A DNA stretch of 21,999 nt, taken from IMG/VR virus record IMGVR_UViG_3300010334_000319, positions 1 through 21,999 of that record. One strand, written 5' to 3'. The position numbers and the translations under genes are program-made. This DNA comes from a virus. Under the pieces are notes generated by a model. That model did not search any database. It was not told the DNA's origin and saw nothing but the letters and a program-made list of their open reading frames with translations. Below are positions 8,058 through 14,867 of the stretch, piece by piece. Numbering within the stretch: the first letter of the stretch is position 1; each line of letters starts with the position of its first letter.

Positions 8058-9467
8058 ATGACAACACTAATACCTAAATTTGATTTAATGAACGGTGGCT
8101 CTACACCAACAGGAGCAGTTAATCGACCTATTAATGAGAAGTTGGCAGAAGTTGTAAGCGTTAAAGATTTTGGTGCGGTAGGTGATGGAACAACAGATGA
8201 CAGTGTAGCTTTTGCTAATGCCGTAGCTACTGGAAAATCTATTTTTGTACCTAAAGGAACTTATAAGTGTGGATTTAGTTTAGCTACAGGTCAACGTATT
8301 TATGGAGAAGGTGCTAGGGGAGAAACCACACTAACACCAACAGGTAATAATGCTACTGTTATCATTATTTCTGCAACATCTGTTGCTAAACAACATTGCA
8401 CGATTGAAAATTTAGGTATTTTAAATCCCAATAGCTTTACAGGCTGTACAGGAATTTGGTTTCAAGGAACAAATGTAAGCACAATTAACGACAATCATTT
8501 TGTTGAAAATGTTTATGTTAGTGGAGTTCAACTTGGTGTTTATGTTACTGGCAGATTAATTTTATCTACATTTATCAATGTAGAAATTACTACTTGTTCA
8601 ACTGCATTGTATGTAAATACCGACGCAACTACCGCCGCTTTTAACGCTAATTGTTTTATAACTTGTAGATTTGTAAATTCTATTCAAAATGGATTTTATT
8701 TTACTGGTTGGAATTTATCTAACACATTTCTAAATTGCGATTTTGAAAGTAATAATACTGCAAATGCTAATAGTTATGGCGGTGTATATATAACTGGAAA
8801 AACAGAAGAATTATCTTTTTTAGGTTGTTATTGGGAAAGTAATGGTTCGTCTGTTGCCATTGATACAGGAACTATTGGCAACAATAGTTATGGTTTGTAT
8901 ATTACAGGAACTGATGCGTACAATGTATTAATTCAAAATTGTTACATGGTTACATCGGGAATTATGATTCATATGGATGTTAGTTCTGGTGTAATTGGAG
9001 GGCTTGTTACCGGATGCCGTTTTGCGCCGTTAACTAATGGTTGGGACATATATCAAAATTCACAATTAGGTGGGGCATATCAACCTTTTGTTATTGATGG
9101 AAACAATTACTTCAGTGGAAAAATGGAAATTACCGAAACTGGCGCGGCTGAAACACCAGCGTGCATACGTCAGTTAACAGGTTTGCGTTATATTACAGGA
9201 ACTCCGTCTGGTGTAAATAATATTGATTTGCGTAGAACACAGAATGTATTTTGTCAAACTTCAGGAACAATTACATTTAATAATACCAATACTCTTTATT
9301 TTGTTGCTGGGGAAAAATTTGCTGTAGTTAATAATGGTTCAGGTTCTACTGTAATAGACGCAACCATTATGGCGAGTGGATCATCCGTAACTTTAACTTC
9401 AGGTCAAACCGCTACTTTTATCGTTGCTAATTCTATTGGTAGTAAGAAATTTATTAGACTTAGCTAA
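8058..9467 (+). CDS. Tailspike 2: beta-helix without head-binding domain
   Basis: This 469-residue protein has a good ribosome site (AAGGA, eight or so bases before the ATG). A leader of only about 33 residues (MTTLIPKFDLMNGGSTPTGA and following) precedes SVKDFGAVGDGTTDDSVAF, the Pectate_lyase_3 signature. A long right-handed beta-helix follows, with many regularly spaced Gly, Asn and aromatic turns (GIWFQGTN, GVYVTGRL, GVYITGKT, GLYITGTD). The end (from about residue 370) changes character: QNVFCQTSGTITFNNTNT and later GSSVTLTSGQTATFIVANS look like a C-terminal trimer or capping domain. No head-binding domain is present, so it must attach through its short leader, perhaps to tailspike 1 as in branched spike systems. 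This is inference from architecture. Confidence 0.85.
   Translation: MTTLIPKFDLMNGGSTPTGAVNRPINEKLAEVVSVKDFGAVGDGTTDDSVAFANAVATGKSIFVPKGTYKCGFSLATGQRIYGEGARGETTLTPTGNNATVIIISATSVAKQHCTIENLGILNPNSFTGCTGIWFQGTNVSTINDNHFVENVYVSGVQLGVYVTGRLILSTFINVEITTCSTALYVNTDATTAAFNANCFITCRFVNSIQNGFYFTGWNLSNTFLNCDFESNNTANANSYGGVYITGKTEELSFLGCYWESNGSSVAIDTGTIGNNSYGLYITGTDAYNVLIQNCYMVTSGIMIHMDVSSGVIGGLVTGCRFAPLTNGWDIYQNSQLGGAYQPFVIDGNNYFSGKMEITETGAAETPACIRQLTGLRYITGTPSGVNNIDLRRTQNVFCQTSGTITFNNTNTLYFVAGEKFAVVNNGSGSTVIDATIMASGSSVTLTSGQTATFIVANSIGSKKFIRLS
8153..8202 (+). repeat. 50-bp diverged direct repeat, copy B (tailspike 2)
   Basis: Second copy of the beta-helix entry block, matching 6788-6837 at 44 of 50 positions. 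The copies are 1365 bases apart. Recombination between them would delete the tailspike 1 beta-helix and fuse its head-binding domain to the tailspike 2 body in frame, because the spacing and reading frame agree. Confidence 0.7.
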
Positions 9468-9471
9468 ACGC

Positions 9472-9500
9472 TTGACAAGTCATAATTTAAGGAATATATT
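9472..9500 (+). promoter_or_regulatory. Sigma70-type promoter upstream of scaffold and coat
   Basis: TTGACA at 9472-9477 (perfect -35 consensus), exactly 17 bases of spacer, then TATATT at 9495-9500 (5 of 6 match to TATAAT). A start near 9507 is predicted. It lies in the longest non-coding gap among the head genes (9468-9552), directly before scaffold. A host-type promoter here would give extra transcription of scaffold and coat, the proteins needed in most copies. Confidence 0.75.
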
Positions 9501-9514
9501 TTGTAGTAATTGTA

Positions 9515-9531
9515 CCGATGCAATACATCGG
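9515..9531 (+). promoter_or_regulatory. Stem-loop at predicted 5' end of scaffold/coat transcript
   Basis: CCGATG, loop CAATA, CATCGG: a perfect 6-bp stem placed about 8 bases after the predicted transcription start. It is followed by GGTTTCTAAGGA, which has only a broken T-run and leads straight into the scaffold ribosome site (TAAGGA, 9538-9543). A 5' stem-loop can protect mRNA from RNase E-type decay; weak termination of upstream read-through is the alternative. Confidence 0.5.
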
Positions 9532-9552
9532 GGTTTCTAAGGAAACAATGAA

Positions 9553-10335
9553 ATGTCTGATGAACAAATAGTAGAAGCGGTCGTACCCGCGCCAGAACAG
9601 GAAGTAACGGCTACACCTGATACTGAAGTAATAGCGCCGGAAGTAGAAACGCCAGTAACAGAATCTAAGACCTTTACACAAGAAGAATTAGATGCTGCAA
9701 TTGGTAAACGACTTGCTAGAGAACAACGTAAATGGGAAAGAGAACAGGCAGCAAGGGTACAAGAGTCACAAGCCCGAAAAGCCCTAGTAGAAATCCCGCC
9801 GATTGAGAATTTCAATTCACCAGACGAATATGCTGAAGTCTTAGCAGAACGGAAGGCAGAAGAACTACTCGCTAGGCGTGAACAAGCTAGGCAGCAGTCT
9901 GAGATTATTGAGTCTTTCCACGAACGTGAAGAAGAAGCTAGGTCTAAGTATGATGACTTTGAACAAGTCGCCTACAACCCCAAACTACCAATCACCGACG
10001 CGATGGCTCAAACGATTCAAGCATCAGAAGTTGGTCCCGACATGGCTTATTACCTAGGGTCTAATCCGAAAGAAGCTGATCGTATTTCACGTTTATCGCC
10101 ACTCCAACAAGCCAAAGAATTAGGGAAGATTGAAGCAAAATTAAGCGACAATCCACCTGTAAAAAAGACATCGAACGCGCCTGCACCTATCGCACCGATT
10201 ACGGCTAGATCCTCTGGATCACCGGCATTAGATACAACTGACCCTCGTTCATTAAAAACAATGAGTACGTCAGAATGGATTGAAGCCGAACGCCAACGTC
10301 AAGTGCGAAAGTGGGAAGCGCAACGAAAACGCTAA
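9553..10335 (+). CDS. Scaffolding protein
   Basis: The product has 260 residues with very high charge and many helices. Residues 1-40 are acidic and Pro-rich, 41-75 (FTQEELDAAIGKRLAREQRK) begin a long helix, 85-135 are Glu/Arg-rich coiled coil with an F.SPDEYAEVLAERKAEELL segment, and 203-225 are a Pro/Ala linker. The last 20 residues form a basic helix (SEWIEAERQRQVRKWEAQRK). A basic C-terminal helix is the coat-binding element of P22 scaffold, and the position immediately before coat is classic. It directs procapsid assembly and leaves when DNA is packaged. The ATG at 9553 has TAAGGA nine bases upstream. The length compares with 303 residues in P22. Confidence 0.88.
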   Translation: MSDEQIVEAVVPAPEQEVTATPDTEVIAPEVETPVTESKTFTQEELDAAIGKRLAREQRKWEREQAARVQESQARKALVEIPPIENFNSPDEYAEVLAERKAEELLARREQARQQSEIIESFHEREEEARSKYDDFEQVAYNPKLPITDAMAQTIQASEVGPDMAYYLGSNPKEADRISRLSPLQQAKELGKIEAKLSDNPPVKKTSNAPAPIAPITARSSGSPALDTTDPRSLKTMSTSEWIEAERQRQVRKWEAQRKR

Positions 10336-10359
10336 CTATTATTTTTTAAAGGATTTATC

Positions 10360-11568
10360 ATGGCAAATAGCATTTTAACGATTGATATGATCACAAGAAA
10401 ATCTCTTGAGATCCTAGAAAACAATCTCGTATTAACTCGTAACGTAAATCGTCAATATGACGATAGTTTCGCTGTCGAAGGCGCAAAAATTGGTTCAACA
10501 CTCCGTATCCGTCTACCGGACAGAGCGTTAGTAACTGATGGCGCTGCTCTCCAAGTTCAAGATGACAACGAACAGTACACAACTTTGACTGTATCTAGCC
10601 AAAAGCACATTGGTGTTAACTTCACCTCTGCTGAATTGACAATGCAGTTAGATGACTTTGCTGAACGTGTTCTCAAGCCACGTATTTCACAATTGGCTTC
10701 ATCTGTTGATGCTGACGTAGCAAACAGCTACAAAGCAATTTATCAGTCAGTCGGTACACCAGGCACAACTCCTTCTACTTCTTTAGTGTTGCTACAAGCA
10801 CAACAGAAGTTAAACGAAGCAGCCGCTGTAATGTCACCACGCTACGCAACTGTTAACCCAGCCGCTAACGCTGGTTTAGTTGAAGGTATGAAAGGTTTGT
10901 TCAATCCAACAGACACAATCAGCCGTCAATTTAAGAACGGTATGATGGGTGAAGGCGTACTCGGCTTTGATGAAATCAACATGAGCCAGTCAATTGTTCA
11001 GCACACAACTGGTACAACTCCAACTGCACCAATCGTTGCAACTACAGTAACTACTCAAGGCGCAACTACTTTAGCAATCAGCTTTACAAGCGGTTCACCA
11101 ACATTCAACGTCGGTGACGTGTTTACTATCTCTGGTGTTTATGCGGTTAACCCACAGACTCGTCAGTCAACAGGTTCATTGCAACAGTTTGTAGTAACAA
11201 TTCCTGTAACTGTTTCTTCTACTACTACTGCTACATTGACTGTATCTCCTGCGATGTACACATCAACTAACGCTTTAGCAACAATTGATTCATTCCCTGC
11301 ATCAAGCGCTACATTAACTTTCTTAGGTGGTTCTGCTACTCAGTACGCACAAAACTTAATCTATCACAAAGATGCGATTACTTTTGCTTCTGCTGACTTG
11401 TTATTGCCACAAGGTGTTGATATGGCTTCACGTCAAGTGCATAACGGTATTTCTATGCGTATCGTGCGTCAGTACGATATTAATAACGATCGTCTACCAT
11501 GCCGTGTTGATATTCTTTATGGATATTCAGCAATTCGTCCAGCAATGGGTGTACGTATGTGGGGTTAA
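10360..11568 (+). CDS. Major coat protein, P22 gp5-like with inserted domain
   Basis: This 402-residue protein (P22 coat: 430) begins MANSILTIDMITRKSLEILE, with the N-terminal arm and helix of P22-type HK97-fold coats. It continues with DGAALQVQDD, QKHIGVNFTSAELTMQLDDF (residues 81-100), LKPRISQLASSVDAD (106-120) and a P-loop-like region around GMKGLFNPTDTISRQFKNGM. Residues about 214-326 are Thr/Ser/Val-rich beta sequence with FNVGDVFTISGVYAVNPQTR and probably form the I-domain that stabilises P22 coat. The C-terminus is LYGYSAIRPAMGVRMWG. The gene follows AAAGGA and ends at a strong terminator. Codon choice is visibly even and optimised compared with the tailspikes, consistent with very high expression. 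Confidence 0.92.
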   Translation: MANSILTIDMITRKSLEILENNLVLTRNVNRQYDDSFAVEGAKIGSTLRIRLPDRALVTDGAALQVQDDNEQYTTLTVSSQKHIGVNFTSAELTMQLDDFAERVLKPRISQLASSVDADVANSYKAIYQSVGTPGTTPSTSLVLLQAQQKLNEAAAVMSPRYATVNPAANAGLVEGMKGLFNPTDTISRQFKNGMMGEGVLGFDEINMSQSIVQHTTGTTPTAPIVATTVTTQGATTLAISFTSGSPTFNVGDVFTISGVYAVNPQTRQSTGSLQQFVVTIPVTVSSTTTATLTVSPAMYTSTNALATIDSFPASSATLTFLGGSATQYAQNLIYHKDAITFASADLLLPQGVDMASRQVHNGISMRIVRQYDINNDRLPCRVDILYGYSAIRPAMGVRMWG

Positions 11569-11576
11569 ACCTAATT

Positions 11577-11601
11577 GCCCTTGCTAACGCAAGGGCTTTT
11601 T
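11577..11601 (+). terminator. Strong intrinsic terminator after coat gene
   Basis: GCCCTTGC, loop TAAC, GCAAGGGC: a perfect 8-bp GC-rich stem followed at once by TTTTT and a further AT-rich stretch. It starts nine bases after the coat stop codon, so scaffold-coat transcripts should mostly end here. Downstream genes must rely on read-through or antitermination. Confidence 0.93.
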
Positions 11602-11629
11602 AATTTATTTTTTATAAGGAATTTATATC

Positions 11630-12025
11630 ATGGCATTTCCAAATGGAGCAGGTGGGTATCAAGTAGGTGATGGTAATTTAGCTGAAGTTACATTAATGAC
11701 GCAATCAGCACCAATCGCTAAGACAGCAGCAGCAACATTAACTCCCGCTGAGTTAGCAAACGGCATTATCACTTACACAGGCGCAGCAGCTAACTTAACT
11801 TTACCTTTAGGTACAGATATCGACACAGCGTTTTCAAGCATGAAGGTTAATAGTGCGTTTGAATTTAGCATTATTAACATTGGTGGCACGAACGCAGCAA
11901 CTGTTACTGCTAACACAGGTTGTACAATTGTTGGGGTTGCAGCAGTTTCTGCTAACTCTGCTTGTACTTTCCGTGTTCGCAAATCAGGCGACGCAACTTA
12001 CGTATTTAACCGTATTTCTGGTTAA
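11630..12025 (+). CDS. Candidate head decoration protein 1
   Basis: The product has 131 residues and is all-beta in character. It begins MAFPNGAGGYQVGDGNLAEV, continues through TAAATLTPAELANGIITYTG, FEFSIINIGGTNAATVTANT and GCTIVGVAAVSANSACTFRV, and ends TYVFNRISG. Small proteins with this MAFPNG.GGYQVG start and FSIIN.G....V centre are familiar to me from just downstream of coat genes in environmental phages, where a decoration role is suspected but not proven. AAGGA lies nine bases before the ATG. Flanking by two intrinsic terminators gives it its own short transcription tier. The product may be abundant in virions; this is inference from position and codon quality. Confidence 0.78.
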   Translation: MAFPNGAGGYQVGDGNLAEVTLMTQSAPIAKTAAATLTPAELANGIITYTGAAANLTLPLGTDIDTAFSSMKVNSAFEFSIINIGGTNAATVTANTGCTIVGVAAVSANSACTFRVRKSGDATYVFNRISG

Positions 12026-12033
12026 TATTAACG

Positions 12034-12054
12034 CCCCACTTCGGTGGGGTTTTT
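12034..12054 (+). terminator. Intrinsic terminator with UUCG tetraloop
   Basis: CCCCAC, loop TTCG, GTGGGG, then TTTTT: a perfect 6-bp stem closed by the very stable cUUCGg-type loop and a five-T tract. It lies nine bases after the preceding stop codon and ends 13 bases before the next ATG. Confidence 0.92.
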
Positions 12055-12067
12055 AAAAGGAAAAATT

Positions 12068-12484
12068 ATGCCTAATACTCAAGCAGTTGGCGTTGCGTAT
12101 AGTGATCCCGAATTTACGACTTGTTACGCAAGTCAAGAAATTGGGTACTCTACCGCCGCTCAAGGTACTGTAACTCAGTTAACCGATAAATCTACTGGCG
12201 TGACCTTAAACAAGTCTGCTGGTCGTATCACAATGAACAACGCTGCCTTAGCAGGTGCAACAGCGGTTTCATTTGTATTAACCAATAACTTAATTTCTGC
12301 CAATGACACGATGATTGTTTGCGTGGGCAGTAACACTACTGGTAGTGCTGCTGGGGCTTACACCATTTATGTTTCATATTTGGCGGCAGGTTCTGCATTA
12401 ATTACGTTACGTAACTTAACTGCTTCAACTTCATATTCTGAAGCAGTTGTTATTAACTACGCAATTATTCACGGCGCATCGTAA
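12068..12484 (+). CDS. Candidate head decoration or minor capsid protein 2
   Basis: The ATG at 12068 (MPNTQAVGVAYSDPEF) is chosen because AAGGA lies about six bases upstream; an in-frame GTG at 12044 lies inside the terminator stem and is rejected. The 138 residues are beta-rich with DKSTGVTLNKSAGRITMNNA (about 43-62), AVSFVLTNNLISANDTMIVC and a C-terminal SEAVVINYAIIHGAS. This arrangement (TGVTLNK..G.ITM....A......F.LTN..I...D.....) resembles small phage proteins found near coat genes and sometimes annotated as structural. No enzyme motif is present. A role on the capsid surface or vertex is likely but unproven. Confidence 0.75.
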   Translation: MPNTQAVGVAYSDPEFTTCYASQEIGYSTAAQGTVTQLTDKSTGVTLNKSAGRITMNNAALAGATAVSFVLTNNLISANDTMIVCVGSNTTGSAAGAYTIYVSYLAAGSALITLRNLTASTSYSEAVVINYAIIHGAS

Positions 12485-12490
12485 TAAACA

Positions 12491-12509
12491 AGGGGGCTAA
12501 ACACCCCCT
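12491..12509 (+). other. G/C hairpin without U-tract
   Basis: AGGGGG, seven-base loop CTAAACA, CCCCCT. It lies in the 43-base gap after the second candidate decoration gene. There is no T-run, so it is not a standard intrinsic terminator; it could be an mRNA 3'-end barrier after processing, or a pause site. It is the third GC hairpin in a row following a head gene. Confidence 0.55.
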
Positions 12510-12527
12510 CACTAACAAAGGTAATAC

Positions 12528-12713
12528 ATGGCAATCACCTATTTAAGACATCCCCAACACGGCACAAAAGTCGCGTCAATGGAAGCCGAAGTAGAGCATG
12601 ATTATAAGCATGGTTGGGAAGAATACGACCCAAATGAAACACAAGTTATTGAAGAAGCACCTGTAGTAGAAAATGCTTTAGCACCAAGAAGCCGACGCAA
12701 AACAGTTCAATAA
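12528..12713 (+). CDS. 61-residue conserved phage protein (unknown)
   Basis: The product begins MAITYLRHPQHGTKVASMEA, has an acidic middle (HGWEEYDPNE) and a basic tail ending RSRRKTVQ. The MAITYLRHP.HGTKVA....E...D..HGWE.Y pattern is familiar from small genes between coat and head-tail adaptor in tailed phages; the function is not known to me. AAAGG lies six bases before the ATG. It sits between the capsid block and the neck genes, which fits a minor head-completion role, but this is context only. Confidence 0.78.
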   Translation: MAITYLRHPQHGTKVASMEAEVEHDYKHGWEEYDPNETQVIEEAPVVENALAPRSRRKTVQ

Positions 12714-12723
12714 AGGATGAGAT

Positions 12724-13434
12724 ATGGCAACTGCCAACGACCAGATTAATGGGGCGTTACGTTTATTAGGCATATTAGCTGAAGGCGAAACACCCTCTGC
12801 TGCAACATCTCAAGATGCTTTAACTGCGTTAAATCAGATGATTGATTCGTGGAATACCGAACGATTAATGATTTACAACACGATTGACCAAGTATTTTCA
12901 TGGGCGCCAGGTGTTATTACTCAACGACTTGGGCCTACTGGTACGCTTGTTGGGGTTCGCCCTGTAGCAATTGACGATTCAACTTACTTTCGAGATCCTG
13001 CTAGTAATATTTCGTATGGCATTAAAATTATTAACCAACAACAATACGATGGTATTGCAGTTAAAACAGTAACTTCTACTTATCCACAAGTAATGTGGGT
13101 CAACATGGAGTTTCCAAACATTACCATGACTGTCTATCCGGTGCCAACTAAGGTACTTGAATGGCATATCATTTCTGTTCAAGAAATGGATCAGCCTGCA
13201 TCTTTATCAACTGTTATTTATATGCCACCAGGCTATTTAAGAGCTTTTAGATATAACTTAGCGTGTGAAATTGCACCTGAGTTTGGGGTTGAGCCACCAC
13301 CGACTGTCGCACGCATTGCAATGACATCGAAGCGTGACTTAAAACGTCAAAACAATCCTGACGATATTATGGCGTTACCATACAGTATTGTTGGCACACG
13401 TCAACGGTTTAATATCTTTGCTGGTAACTATTAA
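12724..13434 (+). CDS. Head-tail adaptor, P22 gp4-like (packaged DNA stabilisation)
   Basis: This 236-residue protein begins with a helical domain (ANDQINGALRLLGILAEGET, then SQDALTALNQMIDSWNTERL) typical of gp4-like tail accessory factors, which bind the portal after packaging and seal the head. A beta-containing middle (RLGPTGTLVGVRPVAIDDST; INQQQYDGIAVK) and a C-terminal helical part (YMPPGYLRAFRYNLACEIAP ... MTSKRDLKRQN) follow. It is longer than P22 gp4 (166). The assignment rests on the N-terminal pattern and on the gp10-like gene immediately after, sharing a TAATG junction. AAGGATGAG precedes the ATG. Confidence 0.87.
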   Translation: MATANDQINGALRLLGILAEGETPSAATSQDALTALNQMIDSWNTERLMIYNTIDQVFSWAPGVITQRLGPTGTLVGVRPVAIDDSTYFRDPASNISYGIKIINQQQYDGIAVKTVTSTYPQVMWVNMEFPNITMTVYPVPTKVLEWHIISVQEMDQPASLSTVIYMPPGYLRAFRYNLACEIAPEFGVEPPPTVARIAMTSKRDLKRQNNPDDIMALPYSIVGTRQRFNIFAGNY

Positions 13435-14867
13435 TGCTTACGCCCATATTAGGACAATCCTACGTCGCGCGATCAGTTAATGCTGCCGACAGTAGGATGG
13501 TCAACTTATTCCCAGAAGCCGTGCCGGAAGGTGGACTAACAGGTGGATTTCTTAACCGAACACCTGGGCTTCTTAACTTAGCCACGATTGGTACAGGCCC
13601 TATTCGTGGGCTATGGACTCATCAAACTAATGGCAATGATGCGTATGTTGCATCTGGTAGCGAGTTCTATAAGATTTTGCCAGATTACACGGCTACTAAG
13701 TTAGGCAACATTACAGGCACAGGCCCTGTTTCGATTGCCGATAATGGCACGCAAATCGCCATCGCTTGTGACCCCGACTTGTTTATCTATAACGAAACAG
13801 CTAACACTTTTGTTCAGGCTACTACACCAGCAGGCGCAAGCACCATTTCTTACATTGATGGGTACTTTGTTTACAATCAACCCAACTCGCAAATCCTTTG
13901 GGTTACCAATATTTTTGATGGCATGATTACCGACCCATTAGCGTTTGCCGCTGCCGAAAGTTCACCAGACAATGTGGTAGCAGTTGTAACTAATAACCGT
14001 GAAACATGGGTGTTTGGCACAGGCACTATTGAGGTTTGGTATGACGCTGCAACTGTACCATTTCCATTAGCACCGATTCAAGGTGCGTATAACGAGATTG
14101 GTTGTATTGCTAAGTCATCTATTTGCAAGTTAGACAATAGTTTGTTTTGGCTCGGTGCTGATCCAAGGGGTTATGGAATCATTTATCGTAATCAAGGCTA
14201 CACAGGCAAACGCATTTCAACCCACGCCGTAGAATATGCTATTCAAGGCTACGGCGACGTTTCTGATGCAAGGGCGTACACTTACCAACAAGAAGGTCAT
14301 GCGTTTTATGTAATATCATTCCCAACTGCGGGTAAGACATGGGTTTACGATGTATCGACAGGCGCATGGCATGAACGTGCAGGATGGTCAAATGGAGACT
14401 TTACACGTCACAGATCACAATGCCAGATGACCTTCAACAATAAAATTATTGTAGGCGATTATGAAAACGGCAACATTTACGCATTGGATTTAGATACTTA
14501 TCAAGATAATGGCGATATACAAAAATGGTTACGCTCATGGCGCCCCATCCCTGAGAATACAAATACGCTAGTTCGTACCGCACAACATGGATTACAGTTA
14601 CTTTGTGAGTCTGGTGCTGGGCTTAACGCGGGGCAAGGTAGTGATCCTCAAGTCATGTTGCGTTGGTCAGATGATGGTGGGCATACGTGGTCTAGCGAAC
14701 ATTGGACACAGATGGGTAAAATTGGTCAATATGGCTATCGAGCATTTTGGCGTCGGCTTGGCATGACACTCAAGTTACGCGATCGTGTCTATGAAATATC
14801 TGGCACAGACCCAATAAAGCTAGTTATTACGGGCGCCAATTTATTAGTGAGTGCAACAGGTAAATAA
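13434..14867 (+). CDS. Tail hub / packaged DNA stabilisation protein, P22 gp10-like
   Basis: At 477 residues it matches P22 gp10 (472), the hub that joins the gp4 adaptor to needle and tailspikes. The start MLTPILGQSYVARSVNAADS with MVNLFPEAVPEGG, LNRTPGLL and GPIRGLW is typical of this family. The middle consists of repeated beta segments consistent with a propeller-like fold (GLWTHQTNGNDAYVASGSEF; PVSIADNGTQIAIACDPDLF; RETWVFGTGTIEVWYDAA; SLFWLGADPRGYGIIYRNQG). The end contains DPQVMLRWSDDGGHTWSSEH and KIGQYGYRAFWRRLGM, common in phage hub proteins. Both ends share overlapping start/stop codons with neighbours. Confidence 0.9.
   Translation: MLTPILGQSYVARSVNAADSRMVNLFPEAVPEGGLTGGFLNRTPGLLNLATIGTGPIRGLWTHQTNGNDAYVASGSEFYKILPDYTATKLGNITGTGPVSIADNGTQIAIACDPDLFIYNETANTFVQATTPAGASTISYIDGYFVYNQPNSQILWVTNIFDGMITDPLAFAAAESSPDNVVAVVTNNRETWVFGTGTIEVWYDAATVPFPLAPIQGAYNEIGCIAKSSICKLDNSLFWLGADPRGYGIIYRNQGYTGKRISTHAVEYAIQGYGDVSDARAYTYQQEGHAFYVISFPTAGKTWVYDVSTGAWHERAGWSNGDFTRHRSQCQMTFNNKIIVGDYENGNIYALDLDTYQDNGDIQKWLRSWRPIPENTNTLVRTAQHGLQLLCESGAGLNAGQGSDPQVMLRWSDDGGHTWSSEHWTQMGKIGQYGYRAFWRRLGMTLKLRDRVYEISGTDPIKLVITGANLLVSATGK

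Noticed and set aside
4556-9467. Diversity-generating retroelement target in the fibre or spike genes
   Set aside because: No reverse transcriptase, template repeat or C-type lectin variable region is visible in the window; the only repeat pair is the 50-base spike junction, which has ordinary mismatches and not adenine-specific ones.
10637-10665. TTGACA within the coat gene
   Set aside because: No acceptable -10 element at 16-18 bases; it is a chance match inside coding sequence.
11372-11587. 71-residue + strand frame at the end of coat
   Set aside because: It is a shifted frame within the conserved coat C-terminus and runs into the terminator stem.
12044-12067. GTG start for the second decoration candidate
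   Set aside because: It would place translation start within the terminator stem and lacks a ribosome site; the ATG at 12068 has one.
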